In this document: positions 45,346-55,913 of the stretch, in pieces
How positions within the stretch are numbered: the stretch's first letter is position 1
Layout of the letters: every line of letters begins with the position of its first letter
Assembly (NCBI GenBank): GCA_032622095.1
Contig: CP136068.1
Location: forward strand, 137,833,989-137,897,988
DNA from: Siphonodentalium dalli
Lineage: Eukaryota > Mollusca > Scaphopoda > Gadilida > Siphonodentaliidae
Length of the DNA: 64,000 nucleotides
Reading direction: 5' to 3'
The notes under the pieces: generated by a model
The model's database searches: none
Told to the model about the DNA's origin: nothing
Seen by the model: the letters and a program-made list of their open reading frames with translations, nothing else
Program-made: the position numbers and the translations under genes

Positions 45346-45710
45346 CAATTTAACATGCAAAAGTTCCAGATGGTAATTTAACATGCAAAACATCAACACA
45401 AATAATTAACTCAAACCATATAATATTATTAACTAACTCATGAGTCAGGTACAGGCATATTTTTAATGAAAGGAATCATAAAATCTAAAGACTGACTCAG
45501 TTCCTATCTCTTTAAAATATACACAGAACTCAGCTGATCAGTGATTACCTTCTGTACTCTCTCTACTATACACCTTGTCTTTAGTCCTTCTCATATCTTT
45601 TCCTTTGTATAATTAAGAGCTGGCTCAGAAAGGCTGGGAACTATTTTGTTATTAGTATGTGTTTGCCCTTTGACTTGCAATGTCTATGAGATTATTAACT
45701 ACCTTTTAAC
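45346..45710. repeat. Paired duplication, copy without insertions
   Basis: AACTCATGAGTCAGG, AAAGACTGACTCAGTTC, CTCTTTAAAATA, CTTTTCCTTTGT-like and GAGATTATTAACTACC follow the order of 46925-47430 plus 47877-47900. It starts with two diverged copies of the 27-bp minisatellite unit (ATTTAACATGCAAAA). Confidence 0.75.
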
Positions 45711-46362
45711 CCTTTTATGTTAAAGCCATATGGCTGTTTGTGCTCCAAAATACACATAATATTATTCGCATTTGAATTTTTCCCAGTATCGAAATAGGTT
45801 GATAGATACTTGAACTACCATTCTATGGGCATTTTATGTCCCAGAAGGATGCTTTGAAGCCATAAAAATACAACAATGAACACAGTGTTTGGGTACCAAA
45901 CAGCACGCTGCAGAAAAGAGCATTCCGTGTTAGTTTATTCCAGATATGGTAGAAATAAAGAGCGTTTGTTTCACTTCTGTGTAAGAAATTGAAAGCAGCT
46001 GGAAAATGGATGTGACGATGGACCGTATTTTTCAGAGCATATGAAGCCGGAATATCAATATTTTGTGTACTTGTCAACCTATCTTTAAATATACCTCCTT
46101 TTAAATTACGTTGACAAAATTTGGAAGCTCATTTGACCCATGTCCATTTAACATCGCAAAAAGAGTTGACTGATTTCATAAGGTGTTCAATACAAATAAT
46201 GTTATTGTTTTTATAGTCTTACCCCCCCCCCCCCCCTCCCCCCCCCCCCCCTCTTACCCCCCTCCCCTCCCCAATTCTGAGATTTAAACGAACTCTCTGT
46301 TTTACCTGTACAAAATGCACATGCCAGTTCAACATGTAATTGGTATGGATGATAATTGAAAC
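45711..46362. other. Dispersed repeat piece and C runs
   Basis: ATATGGTAGAAATAAAGAGC near 45945 resembles motifs in family G and near 12553. Long C runs occupy about 46221-46263. Confidence 0.45.
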
Positions 46363-46925
46363 ATTGAAAGGTCCGAGTGATAATTTAACATTGAAAGGAC
46401 CAAGTGATAATTTAACATTGAAAGGTCCGAGTGATAATTTAACGTTAAAAGGTCCGAGTGATAATTTAATGTTGAAAGGTCCGAGTGATAATTTAACATT
46501 GAAAGATCCGAGTGATAATTTAACGTTGAAAGATCCGAGTGATAATTTAACATTAAAAGGACCAAGTGATAATTTAACATTGAAAGGTCCGAGTGATAAT
46601 TTAACATTGAAATGTCCGAGTGATAATTTAACATTGAAAGGTCCGAGTGATAATTTAACATTGAAATGTCCGAGTGATAATTGAAACATTGAAATGTCCG
46701 AGTGATAATTTAACATTGAAAGATCCGAGTGATAATTTAACGTTGAAAGATCCGAGTGATAATTTAACATTGAAAGGTCCGAGTGATAATTTAACATTGA
46801 AAGGTCCGAGTGATAATTTAACATTGAAATGTCCGAGTGATAATTTAACATTGAAAGGTCCGAGTGATAATTTAACATTGAAACTCCTGATTGAAAGAAT
46901 TTAACATTGAAAGGTCTGAGTGATA
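46363..46925. repeat. 27-bp minisatellite, about 20 copies
   Basis: Unit TGATAATTTAACATTGAAAG plus GTCCGAG. Variants AGATCC, GGACCA, AAATGTCC and TAACGTT recur in patches. As 27 is a multiple of three, all frames stay open on both strands and give false proteins of up to 219 residues. Confidence 0.95.
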
Positions 46926-47003
46926 AGTTATTATGTAAAAAGTTGATAATTTAACTTTAGAAGGCCAACACAATCATTAACTCAAACCATATATAGTGCT
47001 AGC

Positions 47004-47220
47004 TACAGTAATGCCCTAAGTAATCGACTCCTTAAACACAGCAGAATTATGGGTAACTTTTCGGGGTTTAGTGGGAAATATGGCTTGTTGCCATTTATCG
47101 GAAAGCTCTCCCCGAGAGCTTTCCGATGAATGGCAACAAGCCATATTTCCGACTAAATCCTGAAAAGTTACCCATAATTCTGCTGTGTTTAAGGAGTCGA
47201 TTACTTGGGGCATTACTGCA
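47004..47220. mobile_element. Family F palindromic MITE
   Basis: 217 bp with TA at the left and CA at the right (mutated target). Contains TTTCGGGGTTTAGTGGG in one arm only. Confidence 0.9.
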
Positions 47221-47431
47221 ACTCATGAGTCAGGTAAATTTGATCAAAGCTTCTTAAAATCAAAAGACTGACTCAGTTCATAGCTCTTTAAAATACACAC
47301 CACACTTCTGATTACCTTCAACCCTTTCTCTATATTAATTATCTCTAGTCTTTCTCATATCTCTTCCTTTGTGTAATTAAGGGCTGATTGGGTATCTTTT
47401 CCTTATTATGTGCATGCCCTTTGACTGTGTA

Positions 47432-47876
47432 CAAGCCTGCAAATAGTCTGTCTGTCATCTGCAGAATGAGGTCCCCCAGAGGGTGATTTTAGTGATACTA
47501 TCCCGCACAGTGGGCTAGCATCACCAAATTCACCCTCTGGGGACCTCATTCTGCTTAGGTCTACTCTTCTGAGAAGTATATATTCTCATTGTTTTTAGTT
47601 ACTTTTTCCCCTTCTGGGAAGATATTCTATATCCCCTAATTTACAGAAGATAAAATGCATAATCGAGGCGACTAATTTCTGACCATCACAAACTTCAACT
47701 GGGGTACTTCAATCAGATCCTAGGTCTTCCATAGCAGTTGATGTTCAGCAGAATGAAGTTCCCAGAAGGTGAATTTAGTGATGCTATCCCTTGCGGGATA
47801 GCATAACTAAATTCACCCTCTGGGAACCTCATTCTGCAATTGACAGACACACCATTAACAGGCTTGACTGTGTATG
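47432..47876 (-). mobile_element. Family D hAT-like MITE, exact TSD
   Basis: Ends CAAGCCTGCAAATAG and ACAGGCTTG, flanked by the exact 8-mer ACTGTGTA on both sides (47424-47431, 47877-47884). Two inner palindromes flank the core. This is the best copy for defining the family; the paralogous place near 45680 has no insertion. Confidence 0.9.
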
Positions 47877-48129
47877 AGATTATTAACTACCTGAGTCTAT
47901 TTGGTGCTGTCTCTACCTGTTCTTTGATCTGTCTCTGACCGCTCATAAAGACTCAATCAACTCAGCCTATCTGTGAGGTGACTCAGTACATGTCTGATAT
48001 ATATTGTCTTGATAAGTCGGAGATCATCATGTTCAATGGGAGGTTATGGACTAGCTGCATAATTAATATTAGCTTCATGAAATATTTAATATTAGCTTCA
48101 CGGCATATTTAATATTATCTTCACGCAGG

Positions 48130-48245
48130 TACAGTATAATGCCCTAAATAATCGACTCCTTAACCACAGCATAATTGTGGGTAATTTTTCAGGATTTAGT
48201 CGTAAATATGGCTTGTTGCCATTCATCGGAAAGCTCTGTGAGACA
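48130..48245. mobile_element. Family F, single left arm
   Basis: One arm from TACAGTATAATGCCC to GGAAAGCTCTGTGAG, stopping at the palindrome centre. TACAGTAATGCCC appears again at 48248, directly before a G run. Confidence 0.75.
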
Positions 48246-48252
48246 TGTACAG

Positions 48253-48366
48253 TAATGCCCGGGGGGGGGGGGGGGGTTGAACATTAGGCTGTATCACAAT
48301 GCCGGGGGGGTTACCACTAGGCTGTATCACAATGCTGGGGGGGGGGGGTTGTATCACAACGTAGTC
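48253..48366. repeat. G-run tandem repeat, three units
   Basis: Runs of 8 to 17 G are followed by TAGGCTGTATCACAATG or TTGTATCACAACG. The same motif is found at 28052-28096. Confidence 0.75.
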
Positions 48367-48374
48367 ATGTAGTT

Positions 48375-48809
48375 TTAAAGGCCCCATTAATTTTCGAGTC
48401 AACGATTATTTTTTTAATAGTTCTTTGATATACGGTTTTAATAACATTCTATGGCATAAAATATGATTAAATTACTATAATTCATCACCATTTGGAATGT
48501 CTGTATGTGTCTCGGAAGGTGCCCATAGAGAACGAGAAAATAGCTGAAATCATAGAAACATTTTTCCCCGTTTCACTTCCAGAATGCAACATAATTCAAA
48601 CTAAGATATAGGGCTATTCCGTTTCCATTGAAAAAAATAGACTTTGCAGAACAGAACAGTTTAAACTTAATCACAGAACACACATCGACCTCAACAAAAA
48701 CAACATGTTCTTATAGTTTATTACACCAACTCAAAGTTGATAATACAATGTTTTGGAGCTTCCTCTTTCAAATGGTATATAATATGGCATATATTTTATA
48801 TAATGAGAT

Positions 48810-48843
<34 letters not shown>

Positions 48844-48865
48844 TGAAAATTAAGTGGTCCTTTAA
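48375..48865. mobile_element. Family I TTAA element with poly-G
   Basis: TTAA then AGGCCCCATTAATTTTC at the left, GAAAATTAAGTGGTCCT then TTAA at the right: imperfect inverted ends. A run of 31 G (48811-48841) lies just inside the right end. Confidence 0.7.
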
Positions 48866-48884
48866 TGGTGGAGGATAGACTGCC

Positions 48885-49093
48885 CAAATTAATCAACTCC
48901 TTAACCACAGCAGAATTATGGGTAATTTTTCAGGATTTAGTCGGAAATATGGCTTGTTGCCATTCATCGGAAAGCTCTCAGTGAGAGCTTTCCGGTGAAT
49001 GGCAAACAATCCATATTTCCGACAATCCTGAAAAATTACCCATAATTCTGCTGTGGTTAAGGAGTCAATTAATTTATTTAGGGCATTACTGTA
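48885..49093. mobile_element. Family F palindromic MITE, left end lost
   Basis: Arms clear from ATTAATCAACTCCTTAACC onward. The left terminus has decayed to GACTGCCCAAATT, while the right end GGGCATTACTG with TA is intact. Confidence 0.8.
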
Positions 49094-49598
49094 GTTCTTA
49101 CTTAGAAATCAATCCACTACACATAGAAACCACTGACCTATTCTCTTTTAGCAGTTAAAGGTACTCAATCCGATTCGACTGTCCCCATATCATCAGATTC
49201 CAACAACACAATTTTTTGAAATGCCTCTTCAGTTATCAGAATCGAGTAGTTGCCCAAAAATAATGCTAACCAGTCAATTATAGTATAACATTGCCCAAAA
49301 CATGTTATTTATCAACATTTTGGTCAATGAAATTTTGCCGGTTTGTCAAATATCTGACACAAAAAAGCCCATTGATTTTAGAGTTATCCATCTTCATCCG
49401 CAATTTGGTCTGAGAAAGTCTTATCGTCGACTATTTACTGGGCCACTTAATGGGTCAATGGTATGTTGAAATTCGATGAATATATTCGGAGTTTAATTCT
49501 GACACTACTACTAGCTTATTATCGTCCGAAGTAAACGCGTCACACTCTCGTGTGAAACCTTGTAGGATGGAGTAAACTAATCGATCACAACGCGGAAC
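49094..49598. other. No gene; possible TTAA element start
   Basis: GTTAAAGGTACTCAATCC at 49156 resembles the AGG-type ends of G and H, but no matching right end was found. Confidence 0.3.
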
Positions 49599-49814
49599 TA
49601 CAGTAATGCCCTAAGTAATCGACCTCTTAACCAAAGCAGAATTATGGGTAACTTTTCAGGATTTAGTCGGAAATATGGCTTGTTGCCATTCATCGGAAAG
49701 CTTTCGGGGAGAGCTTTCCGATGCATGGCAACAAGCCATATTTCCGACTAAATCCTGAAAAGTTACCCATAATTCTGCTTTGGCAAGAGGTCGATTACTT
49801 AGGGCATTACTGTA
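49599..49814. mobile_element. Family F palindromic TA MITE
   Basis: 216 bp, TA both sides. Both arms carry the same changes (GACCTCTTAACCAAAGCAG and its near complement), so the arms have evolved together. Confidence 0.9.
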
Positions 49815-50857
49815 AAAGTTGTTTTCTTCACACTTGAGTGTTTAGTTTTAGCTACAAATCATAGGTTCATATATCATCAATTTTAATATTTATACTGAAC
49901 AACAATGTATGCCAGACTCAAATTAACATCTCAATTAAGTCGAGTCAAAGTCAGGGTGCCATAAAATAGATCTCAATTTCTCAAGTATGATTTAATTTTG
50001 TCACTTGCTACTATACAAGTATAATACAAGTATACATAGGGGGAAAGTTTAATGTGTGATTTGCTACTATACAAGTATATTACAGGTATACATATCTCCG
50101 TAGGGGGAATCTTAAGTTTAAATGTTGTGCCTGTTAAATCCTTTGAAATAAACTGCTAATATTTCCAGGTCAAGATAAGTAAACTAATCATGATAATTTT
50201 AAGTCACTTTAATCTTTAAAATCTGGACTTAACATATTTAAGATCATCAGCTGAATTATAATGGTCACCGATAAAAAATAAACAAACTCGTTAAAATAAT
50301 GAGAAATCCACTCTTGAACATATTGGAATCATAATAAAATATTTTCAGATGGTGCTTCAGTGAAGTAAAACGGAGGTATTAGTAGCGGCTGCTAGCATGG
50401 GATTACATACTATTATTCCCAGAGAAATTCTTGACACAGAAAATTCTAGACATAATAAGATAATGGTACTTGAAATCACTTGATGAGAATTGTTTCTTTC
50501 TACTATAAAGCAAATCAGAGTACTTCACCTTACTAGGTGAAAAGTAATGTGTTTAAAGTGAAAGTGTGTACTGCAAAGTTAACAAAATCTTGGCATAACC
50601 ACACAGGACAGTCAAGTTCATTCAAAGTTCATTTTGAAATGGATTAAACTAAAGTAAATAATCTTCATTGGATGACAAAAAATACAACATGTATGTTGAA
50701 ATCTTAAGCTCTATTCTTCTAAGGACAACAAGAGGATTTTTTTCAGTATTTAGTGTGATGTGAGCTTTTGGATATATTGTGTCGTCTGCCACAAAAGTGT
50801 TGGCTCCACGCACTGGATTATACTTTGTTTGCACGACGAATCCTACTGTGATCTTTG
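49815..50857. other. Upstream region of the gene
   Basis: AT-rich. TACTATACAAGTATANTACA-type sequence is repeated near 50010 and 50065. TTTTTTTCAG at 50739-50748 could be an acceptor for a 5' UTR exon. An in-frame TGA (50849-50851) lies just before the proposed start codon. Confidence 0.35.
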
Positions 50858-51084
50858 ATGGCGTGTGACAAAAATAGCCTCATGGCGACGTCAATGCCGA
50901 AAAGCAAATCAGCCGATATGACAAATATCGAGCTGAAGGAACTAGTGCGAGAAATTCATAAGATCAAGGGTAAAAACGGTGTGACGTTCGCTAATTCTAG
51001 TTTGTCTTCCTCTAAAAAAGCGATTGCCAGAAGCTTTGAGTTGGATCATTGTTGGTTCTGTGGCCGACCGATGAGTACCGTCAG
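50858..51084 (+). CDS. Exon 1 of coiled-coil protein gene
   Basis: ATG at 50858 follows an in-frame TGA at 50849, so coding starts here or at the in-frame ATGs at 50882 and 50894. The exon gives about 75 residues: a polar start, MTNIELKELVREIHKIKGK (a likely helix), a serine-rich stretch, and FELDHCWFCGRPMSTV with a Cys-Trp-Phe-Cys pair. It ends CAG with GTGGGT at 51085, a good donor, in phase 2. The open frame stops a few codons into the intron. Phase 2 is exactly what exon 2 at 55878 needs (AG + T = Ser). I do not recognise this N-terminal piece; it may be an alternative first exon of a longer gene, since upstream exons are not visible. That it is a real exon is inferred from phase and donor. 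Confidence 0.55.
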
Positions 51085-51490
51085 GTGGGTTGTTCTGTAT
51101 TTTATTTCCCGCTAAGGTGGCATTCAGGTGACCGATATTAATTCTACAATTACAGAAAACTCAGTTTCCCACACCTGGAAATATAAACGATTTGATGCCA
51201 CTGATTTGCAATACTGCTGAATTTCAAACAGATAATTTTTTTATCTATAATTAGGTGACATGTTTTTCAGCAGAAATAGTTTACGGGGTCATGTTGACAT
51301 CTCAATTGTCAGTGTGAATGACCCGTTAATAATACTTTGGGTGCATAAAGCAGTTTTTCATTTCAAAACCGTCGCATCTGTTAAAGAGAGATGTCTGATA
51401 ACTAATTATTCGCATTTAGTCATCCACAATTTTTATTAGCCTGATTAATCTACCATGTCGAAGGATGCATTCCTGGATTTAGGATCTCTC

Positions 51491-51911
51491 CAAGCCTCAG
51501 TTTTGTGCCTGTCATTTGCAGAATGAGGTCACCAGAGGGTGAATTTAGTGACGCTATCCCACACTGGGCTAGCATCACCAAATTCACCCTCTTGGGACCT
51601 CAATCAATTTGAAGTTCCCAAATGTTGAATATTGTGATGTACACCCATTGGGAACCTCGATTATGCAATGTATCATCTGCCAATTTGGGGATATAGAGAA
51701 ACTAAACTAAAAAAGAAATAGAATATATGTGAAGAAGTTTCTATAGAAATTTGATAATAAAGAACCTTTCCAGAGAAGAAGAGGTCTAAGCAGAATGAGG
51801 TCCCCCTTAGGGTGAATTTAGTGATGCTAGCCCGCTATGCGGGATAGCTTCACTAAATTACCCTCTGGGGGACCTCATTCTGCAAATGACAGGCACACTA
51901 TATTCAGGCTT
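51491..51911 (+). mobile_element. Family D MITE in intron 1
   Basis: Ends CAAGCCTCAGTTTTGTG and ATATTCAGGCTT, flanked by GATCTCTC on both sides if the element ends before the last G. Two inner palindromes are present. Confidence 0.8.
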
Positions 51912-52224
51912 GATCTCTCTGCCAAGAGAAGTATTGTCTCCCTAGTTAGGTATATCTCTACACCATGCAAGTACATCTTCTGTTTATCATTTTTATAATA
52001 ATGCATTATATTACAGTATTGTGTAACGTTGGCTTCCTTGCCACATGGGCTGCTGCCCCACTCTCGATCGTCCCACTTAAGACAAGGGTTTGTGTAAACT
52101 TTGTTTATTTATTTAATGTTCATCCAAAATAAATATTTATTTACAAGTATCAGTATGCTAAAAAAGGCTCTCAGCTTAGCCTTTCAATCAGCCCTCAAGG
52201 CAAGAATGCTAGGACGACTCACAT

Positions 52225-52439
52225 TTAACCCTTTCAGTGCCAAGTCCGATTTTTGTATCAACCCTTATTTCCTTGATCATTTTTCAAATTTATTGATTAT
52301 AATAATGTGATACATTGATGGAAAGAGCTCTAAGAGCTCTTTCCATCAATGTATCTCATTATTATAATCAATAAATATTAAAAATGATCAAGGTAATATG
52401 GGTTGATACAAAAATTGGACTTGGCCCTGAAAGGGTTAA
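52225..52439 (+). mobile_element. Family B ends with a different palindrome
   Basis: TTAA, CCCTTTCAGTGCCAAGTCCG and TTTTTGTATCAACCC at the left, and the mirrored end at the right, are family B. Instead of the 67-nt hairpin it carries a long palindrome: CCTTGATCATTTTTCAAATT to GGAAAGAGCTCT, loop AAG, then the complement. Confidence 0.85.
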
Positions 52440-52510
52440 TATTCACCAACTTGAAGGACAGTGAAAGAAAGAAGTGATTTATTACACTGAGCCCACACCA
52501 CATACCTTTA

Positions 52511-52650
52511 ATTATATATATATATCAAATGAATTCCATTCTGCCAACTGTCAGGCCCAACCTGTCAATATGGTTCAATTATTAAACAGTAATAGCTGAA
52601 CTGCTGTGTTTTCTATTGGAGAAGTGATTATTCCTTTTCCAAACATGTTA
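52511..52650 (+). repeat. Intronic duplication, copy 1
   Basis: ATCAAATGAATTCCATTCTG, TTCAATTATTAAACAGTAAT and GGAGAAGTGATT match 54222-54360 at high similarity. In both cases a D element lies close by. Confidence 0.8.
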
Positions 52651-52755
52651 TTTTATATACCAGTTACACTTTGATGCATGTGGGTAAAATGCCGCAATAT
52701 CACAGGATCGATTCTTTCGGAGATAGAATAATTTAACACATACTGAAGTCAAGTA

Positions 52756-53212
52756 CAAGTCTGAGTTTAGTGTGCCTTTCATTTGCAGAATGAGGTCCCC
52801 AGAGGGTGAATTTAGTGACGATACCCCACTTAGCAGGCTAGCATCACTAAATTCACCCTCTGGGTCCTCATTATGCTCAGGCCTCATCTTCTCTGGTAAG
52901 TTTCTTTATTATCAAATTTCTATAGAAACTTCTTCACATAGATTCTATTTCTTTTTTAGTTTAGTTTCTCTATATCCCCAAATTGGCAGATGACACATTG
53001 CATAATCAAGGTTCCCAATGGGTGTACATCACAATATTCACCATTTGGGAACTTCAATCTGAGTCTGTGTCTCCCATACCAGATGAGGCCATACAGAATG
53101 AGGTCCCCTGAGGGTGAATTTAGTGATGCTAGCCCACTATGCGGGATAGCGTCACTAAATTTACCCTCTGAGAACCTCATTCTGCAAATGGCAGGCAAAC
53201 TAAACAGGCTTT
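52756..53212 (-). mobile_element. Family D MITE in intron 1, exact TSD
   Basis: Ends CAAGTCTGAGTTTAGTG and AAACAGGCTTT, flanked by the exact 8-mer GTCAAGTA (52748-52755, 53213-53220). Two palindromes and the core are intact. Confidence 0.9.
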
Positions 53213-53309
53213 GTCAAGTAGTAAAGAAAGATTTTTAACTATTCAAGTTGTATCTTACATTAATTAAAAGACCCGCATACCGATAGCTAAAGTTTGGAAA
53301 AGTCATGGA

Positions 53310-53415
53310 ATTATGTATTATCCCGAGGCAGGTTATGGAATTTAATCCTTGGATTAGTGTACTATCCCGAGGCTGGTTATGGAATTTAATCCTTGGATTA
53401 GTGTATTATCCCAAG
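53310..53415. repeat. Short tandem repeat, about 2.3 copies
   Basis: TATCCCGAGGCNGGTTATGG and ATTTAATCCTTGGATTAGTG alternate with a period near 50 bases. At 53515-53610 a second pair shares CTCGATATTCATTGTGTCCT. Confidence 0.75.
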
Positions 53416-53755
53416 GCTGTCAGGTCCTTTGTCGACTTTTGGAATTTGATCATTTCCATTTCATATCGCAAATTCAGAGCTAACCCATTGAAGCTATAAC
53501 AGTAGTAAATCTCGATATTCATTGTGTCCTGAATCAGGCCTACCCCTTTAAGTTATAATACATATAGTAGTACCTCTCGATATTCATTGTGTCCTGAATC
53601 AAGCCCACCCCTTAATAAGCTAATAGATAGAAGTACGTCTCATTAACAAAGTGCCCCAAGGACTCCCTATAGCGTCTCCTATTCAGACATATTGTTACAA
53701 AATGGAGAGGAACTCTACAAAAGTAGGAATGTGAATTACGGACTGCCCTCGGAAA

Positions 53756-54199
53756 CAAGCCTGAGTTTAGTGTGCCTGTCATTTGCAGAATGAGGTCCAC
53801 AGAGGGTGAATTTTGTGACGCTATCCCACACAGTGGGCTAGTATCACCAAATTCACCTTCTTGGGACCTCTCTACATGGCCTATAATCTACTATGGGAGA
53901 CATAGATAAATGGTGAATATTGCGATGTACACCTATTGGGAACCTCAATCATGCAATGTGTCATCTGCCAATTTGGGGATATAGAGAAACTAAACTAAAA
54001 AAGAAATAGAATCCATGTGAAGAAGTTTCTTTTGAAATTTGATAATACAGAGACTTTCCAGAGAAGATGAGGCCTAAGCAGAATGAGGTCCCCAGAGGGT
54101 GAATTTAGTGATGCTAGCCCGATATGCGGGATAGAATCACTAAATTCACTCTCTGGGGACCTCATTTTGTAAATGACAGGCACACTAAACTCAGACTTG
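53756..54199 (+). mobile_element. Family D MITE in intron 1, near-exact TSD
   Basis: Ends CAAGCCTGAGTTTAGTG and ACTAAACTCAGACTTG; flanks CTCGGAAA and CTCAGAAA differ at one base. The core and two palindromes are present. Confidence 0.85.
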
Positions 54200-54221
54200 C
54201 TCAGAAAGCACAGGCAGTTTC

Positions 54222-54360
54222 CTTGTATAGCTATATATCAAATGAATTCCACTCCGCCAACTGTCAGGCCCAACCTGTCATTTGGTTCAATTATTAAACA
54301 GTAATAGCTATACTGCGGTGTTTCCTATCGGAGAAGCGATTCTTCGTTTTCCAAACACAC
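54222..54360 (+). repeat. Intronic duplication, copy 2
   Basis: Second copy of 52511-52650, 1.7 kb downstream, with about a dozen visible differences. Confidence 0.8.
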
Positions 54361-54793
54361 TCATCATTGTGTGTAATTATTTTGATGATAACGACTCTCG
54401 TAACAGCCAGATTCTCCCATGATTAATGATGATAGGTATTTCACAGCTTCCGGTTTCCAAGGCGATCACTTTTATCAGAGAAACAATCACTTTGAATTTT
54501 TTTTTCTGTTGCCGTTAGACATAAATTCACATAACACTTGATTACATCTCGGTGCATTTGCCATTTTTGTCCATATTTGGAATGTTTTTTTTGAGTTTAA
54601 TCTTCATGCTAAATGTCAGGATCAGTATTTCGTTTTGATATGCCAACTGATTTTAATTATTTTTCTGACTTCGCTGCCTGCAGACCTGACTTCCCACTGC
54701 TATTTAGTTCCATTTTTCAATAACAAAACAGCCAGAGTCAAATTTATGTATTTTTCATGGTTTTCAAACAACTGAATCCATTGGAAATGCAAT

Positions 54794-55247
54794 CAAGCCT
54801 GAGTTTGGTGTGGCTTTTATAATCTCATTTGCAGAATGAGGTCCCCAGAGGGTGAATTTAGTGATGCTTTCGAGTGTAGCGAGCTAGCATCACCAAATTC
54901 ACCCTCTGGACATCTCATTCTGCATGGCCTCATCTACTATGGGAGACATAGACTCAGACTGAAGTTCCCAAATGGTGAATATTGTGATGTACACCCATTG
55001 GGAACCTCGATTATGCAATGTGTCGTCTGCCAATTTGGGGATCTAAAAAAGAAATAGAATCCATGTGAAGAAGTTTCTAGACATTTGATAATAAAGAAAC
55101 TTTTCAGAGAAGATGAGGCAAAAGTAGAATGAGGTCCCCAGTGGGTGAATTTAGTGATGCTTGCCCACTGTGCAGGATCGCATCACAAATTCACCCACTG
55201 GGACCTCATTCTGCAAATAAATGACAGACACACTGTTTCAAGTTTTG
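54794..55247 (+). mobile_element. Family D MITE in intron 1
   Basis: Left CAAGCCTGAGTTTGGTGTGG, right ACACTGTTTCAAGTTTTG (decayed). The first palindrome loop reads TTCGAGTGTAGCGA instead of the usual CCCGC type. Confidence 0.75.
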
Positions 55248-55449
55248 CTTAAAAATTTCCCGAAAGACCTGGTCAAGTTTTGGAAAAGTCGTGGGATTTT
55301 GTTTCATGGTTAGCTGTATGAATAGAGTTGTTGTATAACACTATCTTATTTTTCTCATTTTATTACCTTTTTGACCATGTTTTTTGGGCACATTCGGAAA
55401 TTTCAATTTCAGGAAAAAAAGGTACCTTTAGTTTTATGACTTATTTCTG

Positions 55450-55913
55450 TCAAGGAACTGCATGTGCTCTCTATGTTTAATATAACACGAGATGACACGG
55501 ATATATTTTTGTTTTACAGTTTGAGTAGTGGAGAGGATCATATGGAGAAACTCGCTGTGCTCTCTATGTTATAACACGAGATGACGCGGATATATTTTTG
55601 TTTTACAGTTTGAGTAGTGGAGAGGATCATATGGAGAAACTCGCTGTGCTCTCTATGTTATAACACGAGATGACGCGGATATATTTTTGTTTTACAGTTT
55701 GAGTAGTGGAGAGGATCATATGGAGAAACTCGCTGTGCTCTGTGTTATAACACGATATGACACGGATATATTTTTGTTTTACAGTTTGAGTAGTGGAGAG
55801 GATCATATGGAGAAACTCGCTGTGCTCTCTATGATTAATATAACACGAGATGACACCGATATATTTTTGTTTTACAGTTTGAGTAGCGGAGAGGATCATA
55901 CGGAGAAACTCGC
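55450..55913 (+). repeat. Tandem array of exon 2 acceptor and start
   Basis: Five units of 87 to 93 bases. Each has TATTTTTGTTTTACAG followed by the first 12 codons of exon 2 (TTTGAGTAGYGGAGAGGATC). AG ends fall at 55519, 55608, 55697, 55784 and 55877. In the first four the frame runs into TAA or TAG after about 18 codons or returns to intron sequence; only the fifth continues into the full exon and a donor. Confidence 0.9.

Larger units (their letters stand above)
46926..47900. repeat. Paired duplication, copy with F and D
   Basis: Second copy of 45346-45710. F sits at 47004-47220 next to CTCATGAGTCAGG, and D at 47432-47876 within the CCCTTTGACT...TGAGATTATT segment. Confidence 0.75.
51085..55877 (+). 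other. Intron 1, rich in MITEs
   Basis: 4.8 kb between donor GTGGGT and acceptor TTTTGTTTTACAG. It holds four D elements, a B-type element and a duplicated 140-base segment (52511-52650 and 54222-54360, both with CCAACTGTCAGGCCCAACCT), and ends with the tandem acceptor array. Confidence 0.5.

Noticed and set aside
46219-46878. 219-residue open frame on the - strand
   Set aside because: It is the 27-base minisatellite read in frame plus a poly-C/G run; every frame is open because the unit length is a multiple of three.
52772-53238. Recurring peptide RSPEGEFSDA as a protein family
   Set aside because: It is the translation of the family D palindrome arms, found on both strands at every D copy.
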